A stretch of 64,000 nucleotides of DNA from Gari tellinella (Eukaryota > Mollusca > Bivalvia > Cardiida > Psammobiidae). Made by a program: the position numbers and the translations under genes. Of the stretch, positions 28,108 to 36,643 are shown in pieces (the stretch's first letter is position 1; each line of letters starts with the position of its first letter). The notes below the pieces were generated by a model. It was given only the letters and a program-made list of their open reading frames with translations, was not told where the DNA came from and did no database searches. The stretch spans positions 44,493,083 through 44,557,082 of the forward strand of contig OV277857.1 in assembly GCA_922989275.2 (NCBI GenBank). Direction: 5' to 3'.

Positions 28108-28440
28108 CTAAATTATAGAACTTTGGTAAAACAAAACTGTAATTGATTGGTTCAACTTCATACTCAAAGGGGCTGTTCATCGAATCAATCAAGCATTATC
28201 ATTAAACTGATATATAATCCAAACAAAAACTGCACGTGATTGGTTGCATGCATGAATGAGCTGTTAATCCAATCAATTTGGAATTAGTGCCCAAATTGGA
28301 AAAAAATTGCAGACAAGTCTGATCTAGACGAAACATCCAGTAACACGGCGGCTCATTAGGATCAAAATTAATTGATACTACGATTCTATCTTAAATATTT
28401 TCAATACGATTTTAAAGAGAGAACAAGACTGCACGTTCAA
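28108..28440. other. AT-rich spacer with inverted CCAAT words, no gene
   Basis: First non-satellite DNA to the right of the array. It contains an inverted pair AATTGATTGG (about 28140) and CCAATCAATT (about 28269), plus further ATTGG words, consistent with a decayed ~140-bp inverted-repeat element. No open frame and no recognisable RNA gene. Confidence 0.4.
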
Positions 28441-28448
28441 TAAAAGCT

Positions 28449-29061
28449 TATGCCCCCGGTGTTATCCTTGACAATATATTCTTAATAGTTTCTAAGTCCA
28501 AATTAGGTCAAGGTTAAACTGAGCTTGGGTATTATCGGTGAGTTGGTAATGGACCAAGGCAATAACTGTATAAGTACCGAAGCGTTTGAGTAGACAGTGT
28601 TGATGCTAGATGAAACGGTAAAATCTAGTTAACCGAGAAAGTGCCCATTTAAAATATTCTAAGTTCAAATTAGGTCAAGGTAAAAATCAAGGTTGGATAA
28701 TATGGGTGGATTGGTAGTGATCCAAGGTAATAATTGTATAAGTATCAAAGCACTGTAGTCAGTTGTGTTGATGCTAGACAAAACGGTAAAATATAGTTAA
28801 CCAAGAAATAGCCTATTTAAAATATTCTAAGTCCAAATTAGGTCAAGGTCAATGTCAAAACGAAGTTAGATGATATTGGTGCATAGGGAATGGTCCAAGG
28901 CCAACAACTGTTAAAGTATCCAAGCATTTGAGTAAGCGATGTTGATGCTAGACGAAACGGTAAAATCTACTTAACCTTGTTACAGACGAACGCACACACG
29001 CACCGACGGACAGACAGGACGATTACTATATGCCTCCGCATTTTGTAGCTGCCGGGGCATA
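28449..29061. mobile_element. Pearl-like element 1: three ~167-bp core repeats with TATGCCCC termini
   Basis: Left end TATGCCCCCGG (28449) is inverted to the right end CCGGGGCATA (ends 29061). Between them are three tandem repeats beginning CTAAGTCCAAATTAGGTCAA at 28492, 28659 and 28827 (periods 167 and 168 bp). They are followed by an ACGG/ACGC-rich stretch (28986-29018) and a terminal hairpin TATGCCTCCG...GCCGGGGCATA. This layout matches published descriptions of pearl and tandem-repeat-containing MITE elements of bivalves (family knowledge; assignment is inference). No protein is encoded. Confidence 0.75.
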
Positions 29062-29921
29062 AAAATCCAATTTAAAAACACTAATACTTGGGCTTACAAT
29101 AATTTAATGTTATAACTGTTACATCTTAGCATACCTGTGTGCAAGTATCATGGTTCACCAGCTACATGTATGTAGAACATTCGCAGAAGAACAGGTAGAT
29201 TAAGTAGTTTCGTTGCCTTTCCTTTATTTTATTAAATATTGTTTGAATTTATATTTGTGTTCTCGTGATTTTTCGTAACCATAAGAAATCAGCGTACTCA
29301 AAGTATAAGCACACAGTGTAACTTGTTTGTGTTCCCACCAACCACCATTTGGCTGCTTTCGCCAAGCATAACAGCAAGTCGCAAACACTATTTTAAATCT
29401 ATAAAGCTAACTTTCGGTAAAAGATTTATTATACATTGTAGATACAGATTTTGAACATCACCAACAGCAGTAGCTGTGAAAAATGGTTGTATCAAAATTA
29501 AGGACTGTGTAGATGAAAGGCGCTATTTGCGTTGCCTTTGATCAAATGTCACACACTAGATATTTCGATTTATCGATTAATTCTCAATCGATAAATCAAC
29601 TACCAATTCTTAGTTGATGGCATCCCTACTGGACAGGTATTGTCCATATAGACATGCATACAAACTATGAAAGCAATACTTCAACGGACACAGGAATTAT
29701 AGGCATTTTTCGAAACTTAAATACAGATTTCGAAAAACCTAAACGCATACCCTATGTCAAGGTAAAAGTCACAGGAGTAAAACATTTTGCGATTATAGAC
29801 CACTAAAACGAAGACCAAATTGATTGTTTATAGGAAAGGTTGGAGCTTAGAGCAAGTTGAAATTAAAACAGAGAGTCTCCACCGGCCTTAAATACAAAAT
29901 AATAACAATAATTTAGTGATC
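29062..29921. other. Gene-less AT-rich interval with a CGAT hairpin
   Basis: No coding frame or RNA gene seen. At 29567-29597 there is a hairpin with 12-bp perfect arms GATTTATCGATT and AATCGATAAATC. It is followed by TTGATGGCATCCCTA (about 29612), a word resembling hAT-type terminal repeats (TAGGGATGCC inverted), so a decayed hAT-like end is possible. Confidence 0.4.
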
Positions 29922-30100
29922 TTATAGAGAGGTTTGACTGGAACACTATAGACTAAAACAGTCAAACCTGTGTTGAGCGACCACTGAATAAAGATGCACA
30001 GTGATCTTGAAAGACAGGTGACCACTTAATGCAGGATAAAAGTTATGCAGAAGGCTCCCATAGGAGCCTTCTGCATGACTTTTACCCTGCATTAAGCATA
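29922..30100. mobile_element. MITE remnant with 72-bp central palindrome
   Basis: AGTCAAACCTGTGTTGAGCG at about 29960 resembles the start of the element at 48906 (TAGTCAAACCTGTTATAAAG). The core 30025-30096 is a near-perfect palindrome, CTTAATGCAGGATAAAAG to its inverted copy, with loop GGCTCC.CAT.AGGAGCC. The short open frame across it is an artefact of the palindrome. Confidence 0.7.
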
Positions 30101-30141
30101 TAAATATTATATATACCGGTATACCATCTTTTTTGTTGCAC

Positions 30142-30395
30142 TTAACCCTATCTGTCATAGAAGTGTCTCTTAGCGCATTCAATTTATTCCTCCGCTGAAA
30201 AATGGTTCCAACTTATACAGTCATGAATATCATATGTATCATAAGAAATATTTTCTTTATTCTATCAGATGGTAGCCTAAAGCAGACTGAAAGTAAAGCA
30301 GAATGTGCATTCAGGCGTATTCTGCTTTACTTTCAACCTGCTTTAAGGAGTCACATATTTTCAAAACTAGAAACAGGCTATGGGGTGATTGTTAA
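30142..30395. mobile_element. TTAA MITE (CCCATT family), copy 1
   Basis: 254 bp between TTAA at 30142 and TTAA at 30392. Termini are decayed relative to better copies (left TTAACCCTATCTGTCATA; right CTATGGGGTGATTGTTAA). The middle (about 30278-30346) is the family palindrome: AAAGCAG.CTGAAAGTAAAGCAGAATG and its inverted copy. TTAA target sites with CCC..GGG ends are typical of piggyBac-type MITEs (established pattern; assignment inferred). A 100-codon frame crossing this element is not a gene. Confidence 0.75.
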
Positions 30396-30560
30396 CAAAG
30401 GAATTTGTAAAAACGACATACAGCCTTTGCTATATCAATCCACTGTACAGTTTGCTGTAGTTTGTCCTGTTCTGATGGTTCTCGGTCAAGATTCCAGTAA
30501 TTGAATGATTTGAACGTGTGGGTGACTGTCAGTCTAATAAATACTGTTCTAAATCAGAAG

Positions 30561-30633
30561 GCAGCGCAGATCTTGATCATAGGGCTCCTAAAGTAGCTCT
30601 CTGATCTGGGTCTATACTGTTTTCAAATGTAAT
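30561..30633. repeat. Imperfect palindrome, CAGACCCTGATCA class
   Basis: GCGCAGATCTTGATCATAGG and the inverted CTGATCTGGGTCTATACTG form a degenerate hairpin of the class seen cleanly at 55785 and 61051. No gene in the surrounding 30,396-30,730. Confidence 0.55.
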
Positions 30634-30732
30634 GAGTATAGTTTGAACGGGTCCACGGTATTAAAAGTGTTAACTGCTCTCATCTAGAGGTTATACAGAG
30701 TATTATGATTAGTTCTCTTCAGTGATAAACTA

Positions 30733-30804
30733 CTTGATGTGTGACGAACGCCACGCAGAGAGCTCCTGAAGGAGCATTCTTCGTTTCTTTTGTCCAGCAT
30801 CAAG
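30733..30804. repeat. Imperfect ~72-bp palindrome
   Basis: Outer arms CTTGATG / CATCAAG and inner arms GAGCTCCT / AGGAGCA enclose a 3-4-bp loop. It has the same overall design (about 70 bp, GGAGC or GAGCC at the tip) as other palindromes in the window but a different arm sequence. Confidence 0.6.
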
Positions 30805-30904
30805 CTTTCGCCTATCTTAAACAATCACAATCGAGCTCGATTGTCGTAAAATAGAGGTTATACTGTGTTTGTATTTGCCGTAGCCACCGGCCTTTCTGTC
30901 ACTC

Positions 30905-31127
30905 TTAACTTTCTGCATGCTGTGTATTTCTTCGTCTGCAATAATTGTCGGCTGCTGGTGTTCTAAACATACAATTTTCTAATTTTCTTTTAAAAACAGG
31001 GACAGAGCGTCAAACAGTTTCGATCCTGATGAGACGTCGTATTTCTCGGCATCTCATCTGGATTCAAACTGTTTACAAAGATAATCACTGTGGCAGATAT
31101 ATCCGCCGCTAGCAGGTAAAGAGTTAA
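30905..31127. mobile_element. TTAA MITE (CTCTTTGCATGCTG family) with CAAACAGTTT palindrome, copy 1
   Basis: TTAACTTTCTGCATGCTG at 30905 and the inverted right end CTAGCAGGTAAAGAGTTAA ending 31127 form the termini, with TTAA at both ends. The core 31011-31075 is a palindrome: CAAACAGTTTCGATCCTGAT...ATCTGGATTCAAACTGTTTA, centre near CGTATTTCTCGG. It is related, in reverse orientation, to the copy at 36392-36617 (shared GATAATCACTG and GCCGCTAGC). Confidence 0.7.
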
Positions 31128-31438
31128 TGTTGGTGTTCAGTGTTTTAAGTATAACATTCCTCAGTTGCCTGCTGTATTTCGTTTTGAAAGCGTGTGACAA
31201 AATGGGGGAAATCTTCAAATCTTAATATTGCTAATTTTGCTTCCCTTCTCAATGCCGATCTCTCTCTTGCATCATTCTGGTGTGGTCAAATTGAGAAGTA
31301 TCTCTATTTGACTTGCTGCAATGGTGGAGGAGAGGGGTTCGTGCACACCGCATGAAATCGGGTCGCGAGGGGAATAAATGTGTTTAGTCGGTAATACTAT
31401 ATATAGTATTTCGACATGGATGCATGTGATTGTATAGA
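31128..31438. other. Gene-less AT-rich interval
   Basis: No open frame beyond chance, no RNA gene and no clear repeat boundary recognised in this interval. Confidence 0.5.
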
Positions 31439-31439
31439 C

Positions 31440-31655
31440 CGAAGTATAATTGAGTGTATTTGTATTTTCCAGGGGAGACAAATACACGCAACTATACATC
31501 GCCACATAATTGTTTCATATGTTGCTCTCTTTTCCCCCTTTTCTTTTCTTTTGTCACTTTATATGTACATACACGTTTGAACTGTTTGTATTATGTAGTG
31601 TTGTGCTCTCCTTATCTGGAGGAAATAAATATTATTATTATTATATTATTATTAC
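31440..31655 (+). mobile_element. Probable 3' end of a retroelement with (TTA)n tail
   Basis: CTGGAGGAAATAAATATTA at 31616 leads into an ATT/TTA microsatellite tail (31630-31654). An AATAAA signal joined to a simple-repeat tail is typical of 5'-truncated CR1/RTE-type LINE copies in molluscs (inference). No coding part is recognisable; the upstream boundary is a guess. Confidence 0.4.
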
Positions 31656-31711
31656 CTGGAAATAAGTGTTTGAGTGAGTAAGTCGGATATATAGGATTTG
31701 TTATGAGTCAA

Positions 31712-31827
31712 TGTATGAGACAAGCTGATCTCAAAGGAGTCTAGAATTGAAATGTTATTAAGCGAGCCTTGGCGAGCTTAATAACTTTTCTATTCTAGAC
31801 GAAGTTGAGATCAGCTTATCTCATACA
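31712..31827. repeat. 116-bp imperfect palindrome
   Basis: TGTATGAGACAAGCTGATCT at 31712 is inverted to AGATCAGCTTATCTCATACA ending 31827. Nested inside are GTCTAGAAT/ATTCTAGAC and GTTATTAAGC/GCTTAATAAC, with tip AGCCTTGGCG. One of the longest snap-back structures in the window. No direct duplication is obvious at its ends. Confidence 0.8.
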
Positions 31828-32039
31828 TCTACACGTGACAGATTCTGTTTCTCACATAACCAACAATTTAATATATTTTTAAAGCAATATGCCTTTTTTA
31901 GAATCCCAGTGACGTAATTTAACGCCTTTATAAATAGTGACGTTAGAGTGACATTATCAAAGTTATCTCACACATGTTGGAGACAAGGATATTGGCAATC
32001 ATTGTTCGCTATTGAAAACAGTGTATGTAGTTATGTGAG

Positions 32040-32160
32040 AAAAGCCTTTACCCATAGCCTGTTTCTAATTCTGGAAATAGGTGAATATAGGAATATTATA
32101 AACTGAATGCGCTAAATGCGCTTCTATAAGGGAAAGGGATAAGCTATTTAAACCTTATCA
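32040..32160. mobile_element. Fragment of the TTAA CCCATT family
   Basis: TTTACCCATAGCCTGTTTCT at about 32048 matches the end of that family (compare CCCATATCTTGTTTCTTA at 32215), but the palindromic core and the other end are missing. Treated as a decayed fragment. Confidence 0.45.
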
Positions 32161-32202
32161 TGTACAGTGTCAATACTCATTAACTGTTGTTTATATAGAG
32201 CT

Positions 32203-32453
32203 TTAACCCATTATCCCATATCTTGTTTCTTATTTTGAAGATATGGGACTATTTAAAGCAGGTTGAAAGTAAAGTAGAATGCACATTAAGGTGCATTCTG
32301 CTTTACGTTCAGCCTGCTTTAAGCTACCCTCTGCTAGAATAATAAACAAATTCATATGGTACATTTTCATGACAGTATAAATTTGAATTATTTTCTTCAG
32401 TAGAGGAGTAAATTAGAGGTGTAAAAAGGTGTACTTATGGGGTAATGGGTTAA
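32203..32453. mobile_element. TTAA MITE (CCCATT family), copy 2, complete
   Basis: 251 bp. TTAACCCATTATCCCATA at 32203 is inverted to TATGGGGTAATGGGTTAA ending 32453, with TTAA at both ends. The central palindrome (about 32256-32324) reads AAAGCAGGTTGAAAGTAAAG and inverted CTTTACGTTCAGCCTGCTTT, with an ATTAAGGT tip. This is the clearest copy and defines the family. No coding capacity. Confidence 0.85.
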
Positions 32454-32552
32454 CAGTATTTGAGTAATATCGCGATTCCAGGAGACAAGTTGCTTAATCA
32501 ACAACTCATTCACATTGATATAAAAATATGAGGTACAATGTTTTGATCTAGA

Positions 32553-33500
32553 AACAAGAGCCGCATGCGGCCCGAAATCGCTCACCTGGTTCCCATGATT
32601 ACCTTATGTAAATGGACCAGTAATGATTAAGTTTTCACTTATTCACCCCCACCCACTGGTGGCCATGTTGTTTGAGCTAGGAAGATTATTGGAAGAAAAC
32701 TGGCAAAGGGTCACCCATGAATCATTATTTGTGTACAATAATTCTTAAATCAGAACAATAGTTTCAGAGAATTTTTTTTTGATTTTTTTTCTATTCAGAA
32801 ATATAAGGAAAACTTGCCCCACCCACTGGTGGCCATGTTTTTTTTAAATAACAAAATGATTTTAAGAAATCTGGTAGAGGATCATCAATTGACCAATTGT
32901 TAAAATTATTATTAATTTGGACCAGAGAAGAAGATTTTTAAAGTTTTTACTATAGTATACAATAACATAAAGAAAACATGCCCCACCCACTGGCGGCCAT
33001 GTTTTTTTAGATATCAAAATAAATTAAGAGATCTTGTAGAGGGTCACCTATGGATCATTTGTATGAAATTACTTTCAAATCGGACCAGTAGCTTTTGACA
33101 AGAAGATTTTTTAAGTTTTCGCTATATATAGCCATATAAGGAAAATCTGTCCCACCCACTAGCGGCCATGTTTTTTAAGATAGGAAAATTATTTTAAGAA
33201 ATCTGATAGAGGGTTACCAGTGGCACATTTGGGTAAAATTATTTTTAATTCGGACCTGTAGTTTTTTACAAAAAGATTTTTAAAAGTTTTTTCAATTGCC
33301 TGCAACCACAATTCCAATTGGATGACCTATATTACATGAAATCTGAGAGAGTACCCTACAAGGAACAATTCTATGAAGTTTTGATGAAATTGGCCCAGTG
33401 ATTTCCAAGAAGAAGATCTTTGAACAAAAAGTTTGACGACGACGGACACAGGGCGATCACAATAGCTCACCTTGGCACTTCTTGCCAGGTGAGCTAAAAA
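32553..33500. mobile_element. Pearl-like element 2: ~165-bp core repeats with CCCACCCACTGGTGGCC
   Basis: Starts at ACAAGAGCCGCATGCGGCCC and GAAATCGCTCACCTGG (32553) and ends in a hairpin AGCTCACCTTGGCA...TGCCAGGTGAGCT (33464-33495) plus A5. The tandem core unit carries ACCCACTGG.GGCCATG at 32651, 32821, 32985 and 33154 (periods 170, 164, 169), with a decayed further unit near 33310. Before the hairpin is GACGACGACGGACACAGG. The left-end word recurs inverted near 51120. The architecture matches pearl / Helitron-like non-autonomous elements (inference). Confidence 0.75.
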
Positions 33501-33820
33501 GTAGAAAATGTGAACACTGACCAGAATACCAGAGTTGCAAATATTCTTGATTTTAACCTTTTCAGTACTAAGACAGACATACAAATACATCAGTGTATGA
33601 TGGATTTATCTTTCAACTGAATCGCTGAAAAGGTTACAATATTTTCTTCATATTTTTAAATGATGGTATTTAGTAAATTAATAAATGACAAAATAAATTT
33701 CAAGAAGCCTGAAGGTAACACATTCGAGTAAACTTTTTTTCTAAGATTAGAATAATTGTTGACGTATTTCGTATTTTTAAATGACCGAATTTCAAGAAGG
33801 AAATTAACACATTATTATTA
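33501..33820. other. Gene-less AT-rich interval
   Basis: AT-rich DNA with no recognisable coding, RNA or repeat feature beyond short A/T runs. Confidence 0.5.
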
Positions 33821-33825
33821 TTATA

Positions 33826-34130
33826 CCAGATTTATATAGCGCTCTTTTCACACAGGGGTTGTGCGTTCAAAAGCGCTTTACATGAAATAACACAAATGTA
33901 CCTACAAATCGAGAAAAGACAAAATAACTACAATTAGATCTGAAATAAAACATGAATAAACATACAAAAGACAGCCCCCAAAACGGCGATCACATTACCC
34001 CCATCAATCAGCAATGAACCGACCGGCTAAAGATTGCCGACCAATGGAAACAATAGCAGAGCGCCCAATGCAGGCCGCCTAATGTAACATAACTAGGACA
34101 ACAGCATGCGAACATAACTAAAAACTCTAT
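33826..34130. repeat. Dispersed repeat with TTTATATAGCGC / AAAGCGCTTTACA
   Basis: CAGATTTATATAGCGCTCTT at about 33826 followed by AAAAGCGCTTTACATG at about 33870 is a motif pair I know as widespread in marine invertebrate repeats, often SINE-like. Neither a tRNA-type promoter nor a tail is evident here. Class is uncertain. Confidence 0.35.
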
Positions 34131-34461
34131 AGAAGATCAATGACATGTTTAAAAATGGTGAAAGCTGTCCAAGAATTATACCACAGACCCCGCCAGTCAT
34201 ACTCCCGCTAACTACTTAAAATTCAAGCTCTGTTTTACTTTCAACCACTAGTTTGGCGTAGCTTGGAAAATCCATACTGTCCACTAGTGTTTGAGCTAAA
34301 CAGGCACGAGCAAACGGTACGACTCCAGATTTACATTCAAGTAAATTTTTTAGAAAAAATTGTTAACAATGAATACCGGTAGGCTAAAACAAGAATTATG
34401 CAAAATTCAATGCCTTGCTACAACTAAGAAGAGAAAGTGAAACTAGAGTACATGTATTAAT

Positions 34462-34714
34462 GTAACTTATTATTCCTTCGAAATGCATAACACATTTAAT
34501 TTATTTCTACATTGAAGAAAACAGTTCCAATTAATTACGGTCATGGATATATATTATAAGAAATATTTTCTATATTCTAGCACATGGTAAGCTTAAAGCA
34601 GGTTGAAAGTAAAGCAGAATGTGCCTTAGGGCACATTCCGCTTTACTTTGAACCTGCTTTAAGTGGTCACTTATACCTTCAATACCAGAAATAGGCTATG
34701 GGGTAAAGGGTCAA
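34462..34714. mobile_element. TTAA MITE (CCCATT family), copy 3, decayed ends
   Basis: The palindromic core (34592-34663) is well kept: AAAGCAGGTTGAAAGTAAAG, then tip GTGCCTTAGGGCAC, then the inverted arm. The right end CTATGGGGTAAAGGGTCAA retains the family terminus with TTAA mutated to TCAA; the left end is strongly diverged. Orientation is opposite to 32203-32453. Confidence 0.65.
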
Positions 34715-34885
34715 CTTGAGGAGCTCTAAACAAAAGAGCCAATCAACATTTAAAGGCAATTTGAATTTAACTATTGATTGTCAGGATGTTACAGCACTCC
34801 CTCTCTACGACTTCCAATCGAAGACAAATATTGTGAGTGTTGGGCAGAGGGAGACGTTATATGGAGAGAAATTGGCGTACATTTG

Positions 34886-34950
34886 CAAACAGCCTTAATC
34901 CAGATCAGATGCCGCGTAACGCTGCATCTGATCTGGATTCAAGCTGTTTG
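34886..34950. repeat. 65-bp palindrome, CAAACAG...GCGTAACGC class
   Basis: CAAACAGCCTTAATCCAGAT and the inverted ATCTGGATTCAAGCTGTTTG flank a GCATCTGATC stem and the tip GCCGCGTAACGCTGC. Same class as the cores at 31011, 35211, 36445, 44206 and 62212. The short frames overlapping it are artefacts. Confidence 0.8.
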
Positions 34951-35147
34951 TCACTTGTCAATAAGGTTTTTTCTGTCAAAATGTCTGTTACATGAGAGAA
35001 ACAGCAGACGACAATTTTAAACAGATGATACTGCAGCTGCGAATATGGTTGACATTTTTATTTGGGAAGGGAGTAGCGGTAGTGGTCGTTGTAAGGAAGG
35101 AGTCGTTGTTGAGAGGGCGGTTGTAGAGATGGAAAACTGTACCTGTA

Positions 35148-35397
35148 TACAGTGGAGAATGTGTTATTCTTTCCCAATAAACGCGTTTAAGCTTAAACTA
35201 TTATTTGCAGTGCAAACAGTTTGGAGCCAGATCAGACGTCGGGTAACCCGGCGTCTGATCAGGCTCCAAACTGTTTGCCACCAAGATAAACATGAAATAT
35301 CAGAATTGTCCAAAAGCCGTTCTTTTCTACGTTTTAGTACGTTGCGTTTGCGTACGTTTGCGTTTAAACGGGAAAGAATAACAGATTCTCTACTGTA
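35148..35397. mobile_element. TA MITE (CAGTGGAGAAT family, mariner-type), copy 1
   Basis: 250 bp between TACAGTGGAGAATGTGTTAT and the inverted right end AACAGATTCTCTACTGTA, with TA at each end. Subterminal words are TTCTTTCCCAATAAACGCG at left and GCGTTTAAACGGGAAAGAAT at right. The centre (about 35211-35278) is a palindrome CAAACAGTTTGGAGCCAGAT...GCTCCAAACTGTTTG with tip TCGGGTAACCCGG. TA duplication plus CAGT termini fit Tc1/mariner-derived MITEs (inference). The 117- and 97-codon frames over it are not genes. Confidence 0.85.
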
Positions 35398-35535
35398 GCC
35401 AGTGGGAACTTCAAACTCACATTCTTGTAGTGGTCTACCTCGCAAAGATGCGCTCATTTCTGTGAAAAATATACAGGCATTTAGTTACATTGTAATCATA
35501 CAGTGCATACCAAGTTTGTAGTACACGACAATATC

Positions 35536-35786
35536 TTAAACACATTACTCCATAAATACGCCTTTTTACACCTTTAATTGATTTCTCCTTTGAGGAAAAC
35601 AGTTTATACAATTATTAATTAAAACGTATGATAAGAACTTTTTTCAATACTCTAGCAGATGGTAGCCTAGAGCAAGTTGAAGGTAAAACATAATGTGCCT
35701 TAAAGCGCATTCTGCTTTACTTTCAACCTGCTTTAAGAAGTAACCTATTTTAAATACTACCAACAGGCAATGGGGTAATGGGTTAA
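35536..35786. mobile_element. TTAA MITE (CCCATT family), copy 4
   Basis: TTAAACACATTACTCCATAA at 35536 to CAATGGGGTAATGGGTTAA ending 35786. The core palindrome (about 35670-35740) has arms TAGAGCAAGTTGAAGGTAAA and GCTTTACTTTCAACCTGCTT. Its last TTAA is also the first TTAA of the next element. Confidence 0.8.
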
Positions 35787-36045
35787 CCATTTACTCCATA
35801 ACCTGTCTTCAATAATGAAAACATTAGACTACTTATTTTAAAGCAAGTTGAGAAAAAAGCAGAATGCACCATAATATGCATTCTGCAGCAAGTTCTGCTT
35901 TACTTTCAGCCTGCTTTACGCTACTATCTGCTAAAATATTGAAAATATTTAGGTGGAATGCTCATAACTTTTATAAAATGGGCATATTTTCTTCAGTGGA
36001 GGAAATAATTGTGTAAACAAGCATATCTATGGAGTAAAGGGTCAA
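35783..36045. mobile_element. TTAA MITE (CCCATT family), copy 5, inverted relative to copy 4
   Basis: Begins with TTAACCATTTACTCCATAAC using the TTAA shared with copy 4. It ends CTATGGAGTAAAGGGTCAA at 36045, where the TTAA has become TCAA. The core palindrome is AAAGCAAGTTGAG...TTTCAGCCTGCTTTACG with a small internal insertion CAGCAAGTTCTG near 35886. Opposite orientation to copy 4. Confidence 0.8.
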
Positions 36046-36339
36046 GTAAATAATGTGAACTGTGCTAGGACAAAGCCAAAATAATCAGGAACTGATCAAC
36101 CTTGCTCTTTACATTAAATATGCTTTTAACAGGGGAAATAGTTTAGTTAACTCTACTGCGTGAGTCATCTCAAACTACACATCTTGAACAGTGTATTTAA
36201 TTAGTAAATTGCTTTTACAAGTGTAGTGAAATATTTGTAAGAATTCTTGTGTTATTGTGTATGCATATGAAATGATAAAACGTGACCTATATGTAGTATT
36301 AATGTTTTGTATGATATTGATAACGATGTACTGTATACA

Positions 36340-36372
36340 AGTTGAAATACAATATCTATCTATCTATCTATA
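36340..36372. repeat. TATC microsatellite, possible LINE tail
   Basis: GTTGAAATACAATATC runs into (TATC)n at 36353-36371. A simple-repeat tail after a short AATACAAT-like motif is a common 3' terminus of CR1-type LINE copies. No coding remnant seen upstream. Confidence 0.4.
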
Positions 36373-36391
36373 ATATACATCATCTACAAAC

Positions 36392-36617
36392 ATAACTCTT
36401 TGCAGGCTAGCGGCTGATACACCTGTCATCAGTGATTATCTCTTCAAACAGATTGGATCCAGATGAGACGACGCATAACGCGGCGTCTCATCAGATTCCA
36501 ATCCGTTTGCCATTCTGACAATGAATTTAAAAGAAATTTTGAAAATTCTTATTTTAGAACGATAGCAGACGACAGATCTTTGCACACACAAAAATTACCC
36601 AGCATGAAAAGAGTTAA
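36392..36617. mobile_element. TTAA MITE (CTCTTTGCATGCTG family), copy 2, with CAAACAG palindrome
   Basis: ATAACTCTTTGCAGGCTAGC at 36392 is inverted to AGCATGAAAAGAGTTAA ending 36617. The core 36445-36509 is a palindrome: CAAACAGATTGGATCCAGAT, tip GACGCATAACGCGGCG, inverted arm ATCAGATTCCAATCCGTTTG. Compared with the mariner-type elements at 35148 and 44139, the core is the same class but the termini and target site are different. Confidence 0.75.
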
Positions 36618-36643
36618 GAAACTGACTCTGATCAGTGGCTGGC

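Noticed and set aside
30202..30504. 100-codon plus-strand open frame
   Set aside because: It crosses the palindromic core and right end of a TTAA MITE; the peptide has no domain and the same DNA recurs elsewhere without the frame.
35045..35457. 117-codon plus and 97-codon minus open frames
   Set aside because: Both overlap the CAGTGGAGAAT MITE; its palindrome gives similar peptides on both strands (SQIRRRVTRRLIRLQTVCH-like), a signature of inverted repeats rather than genes.
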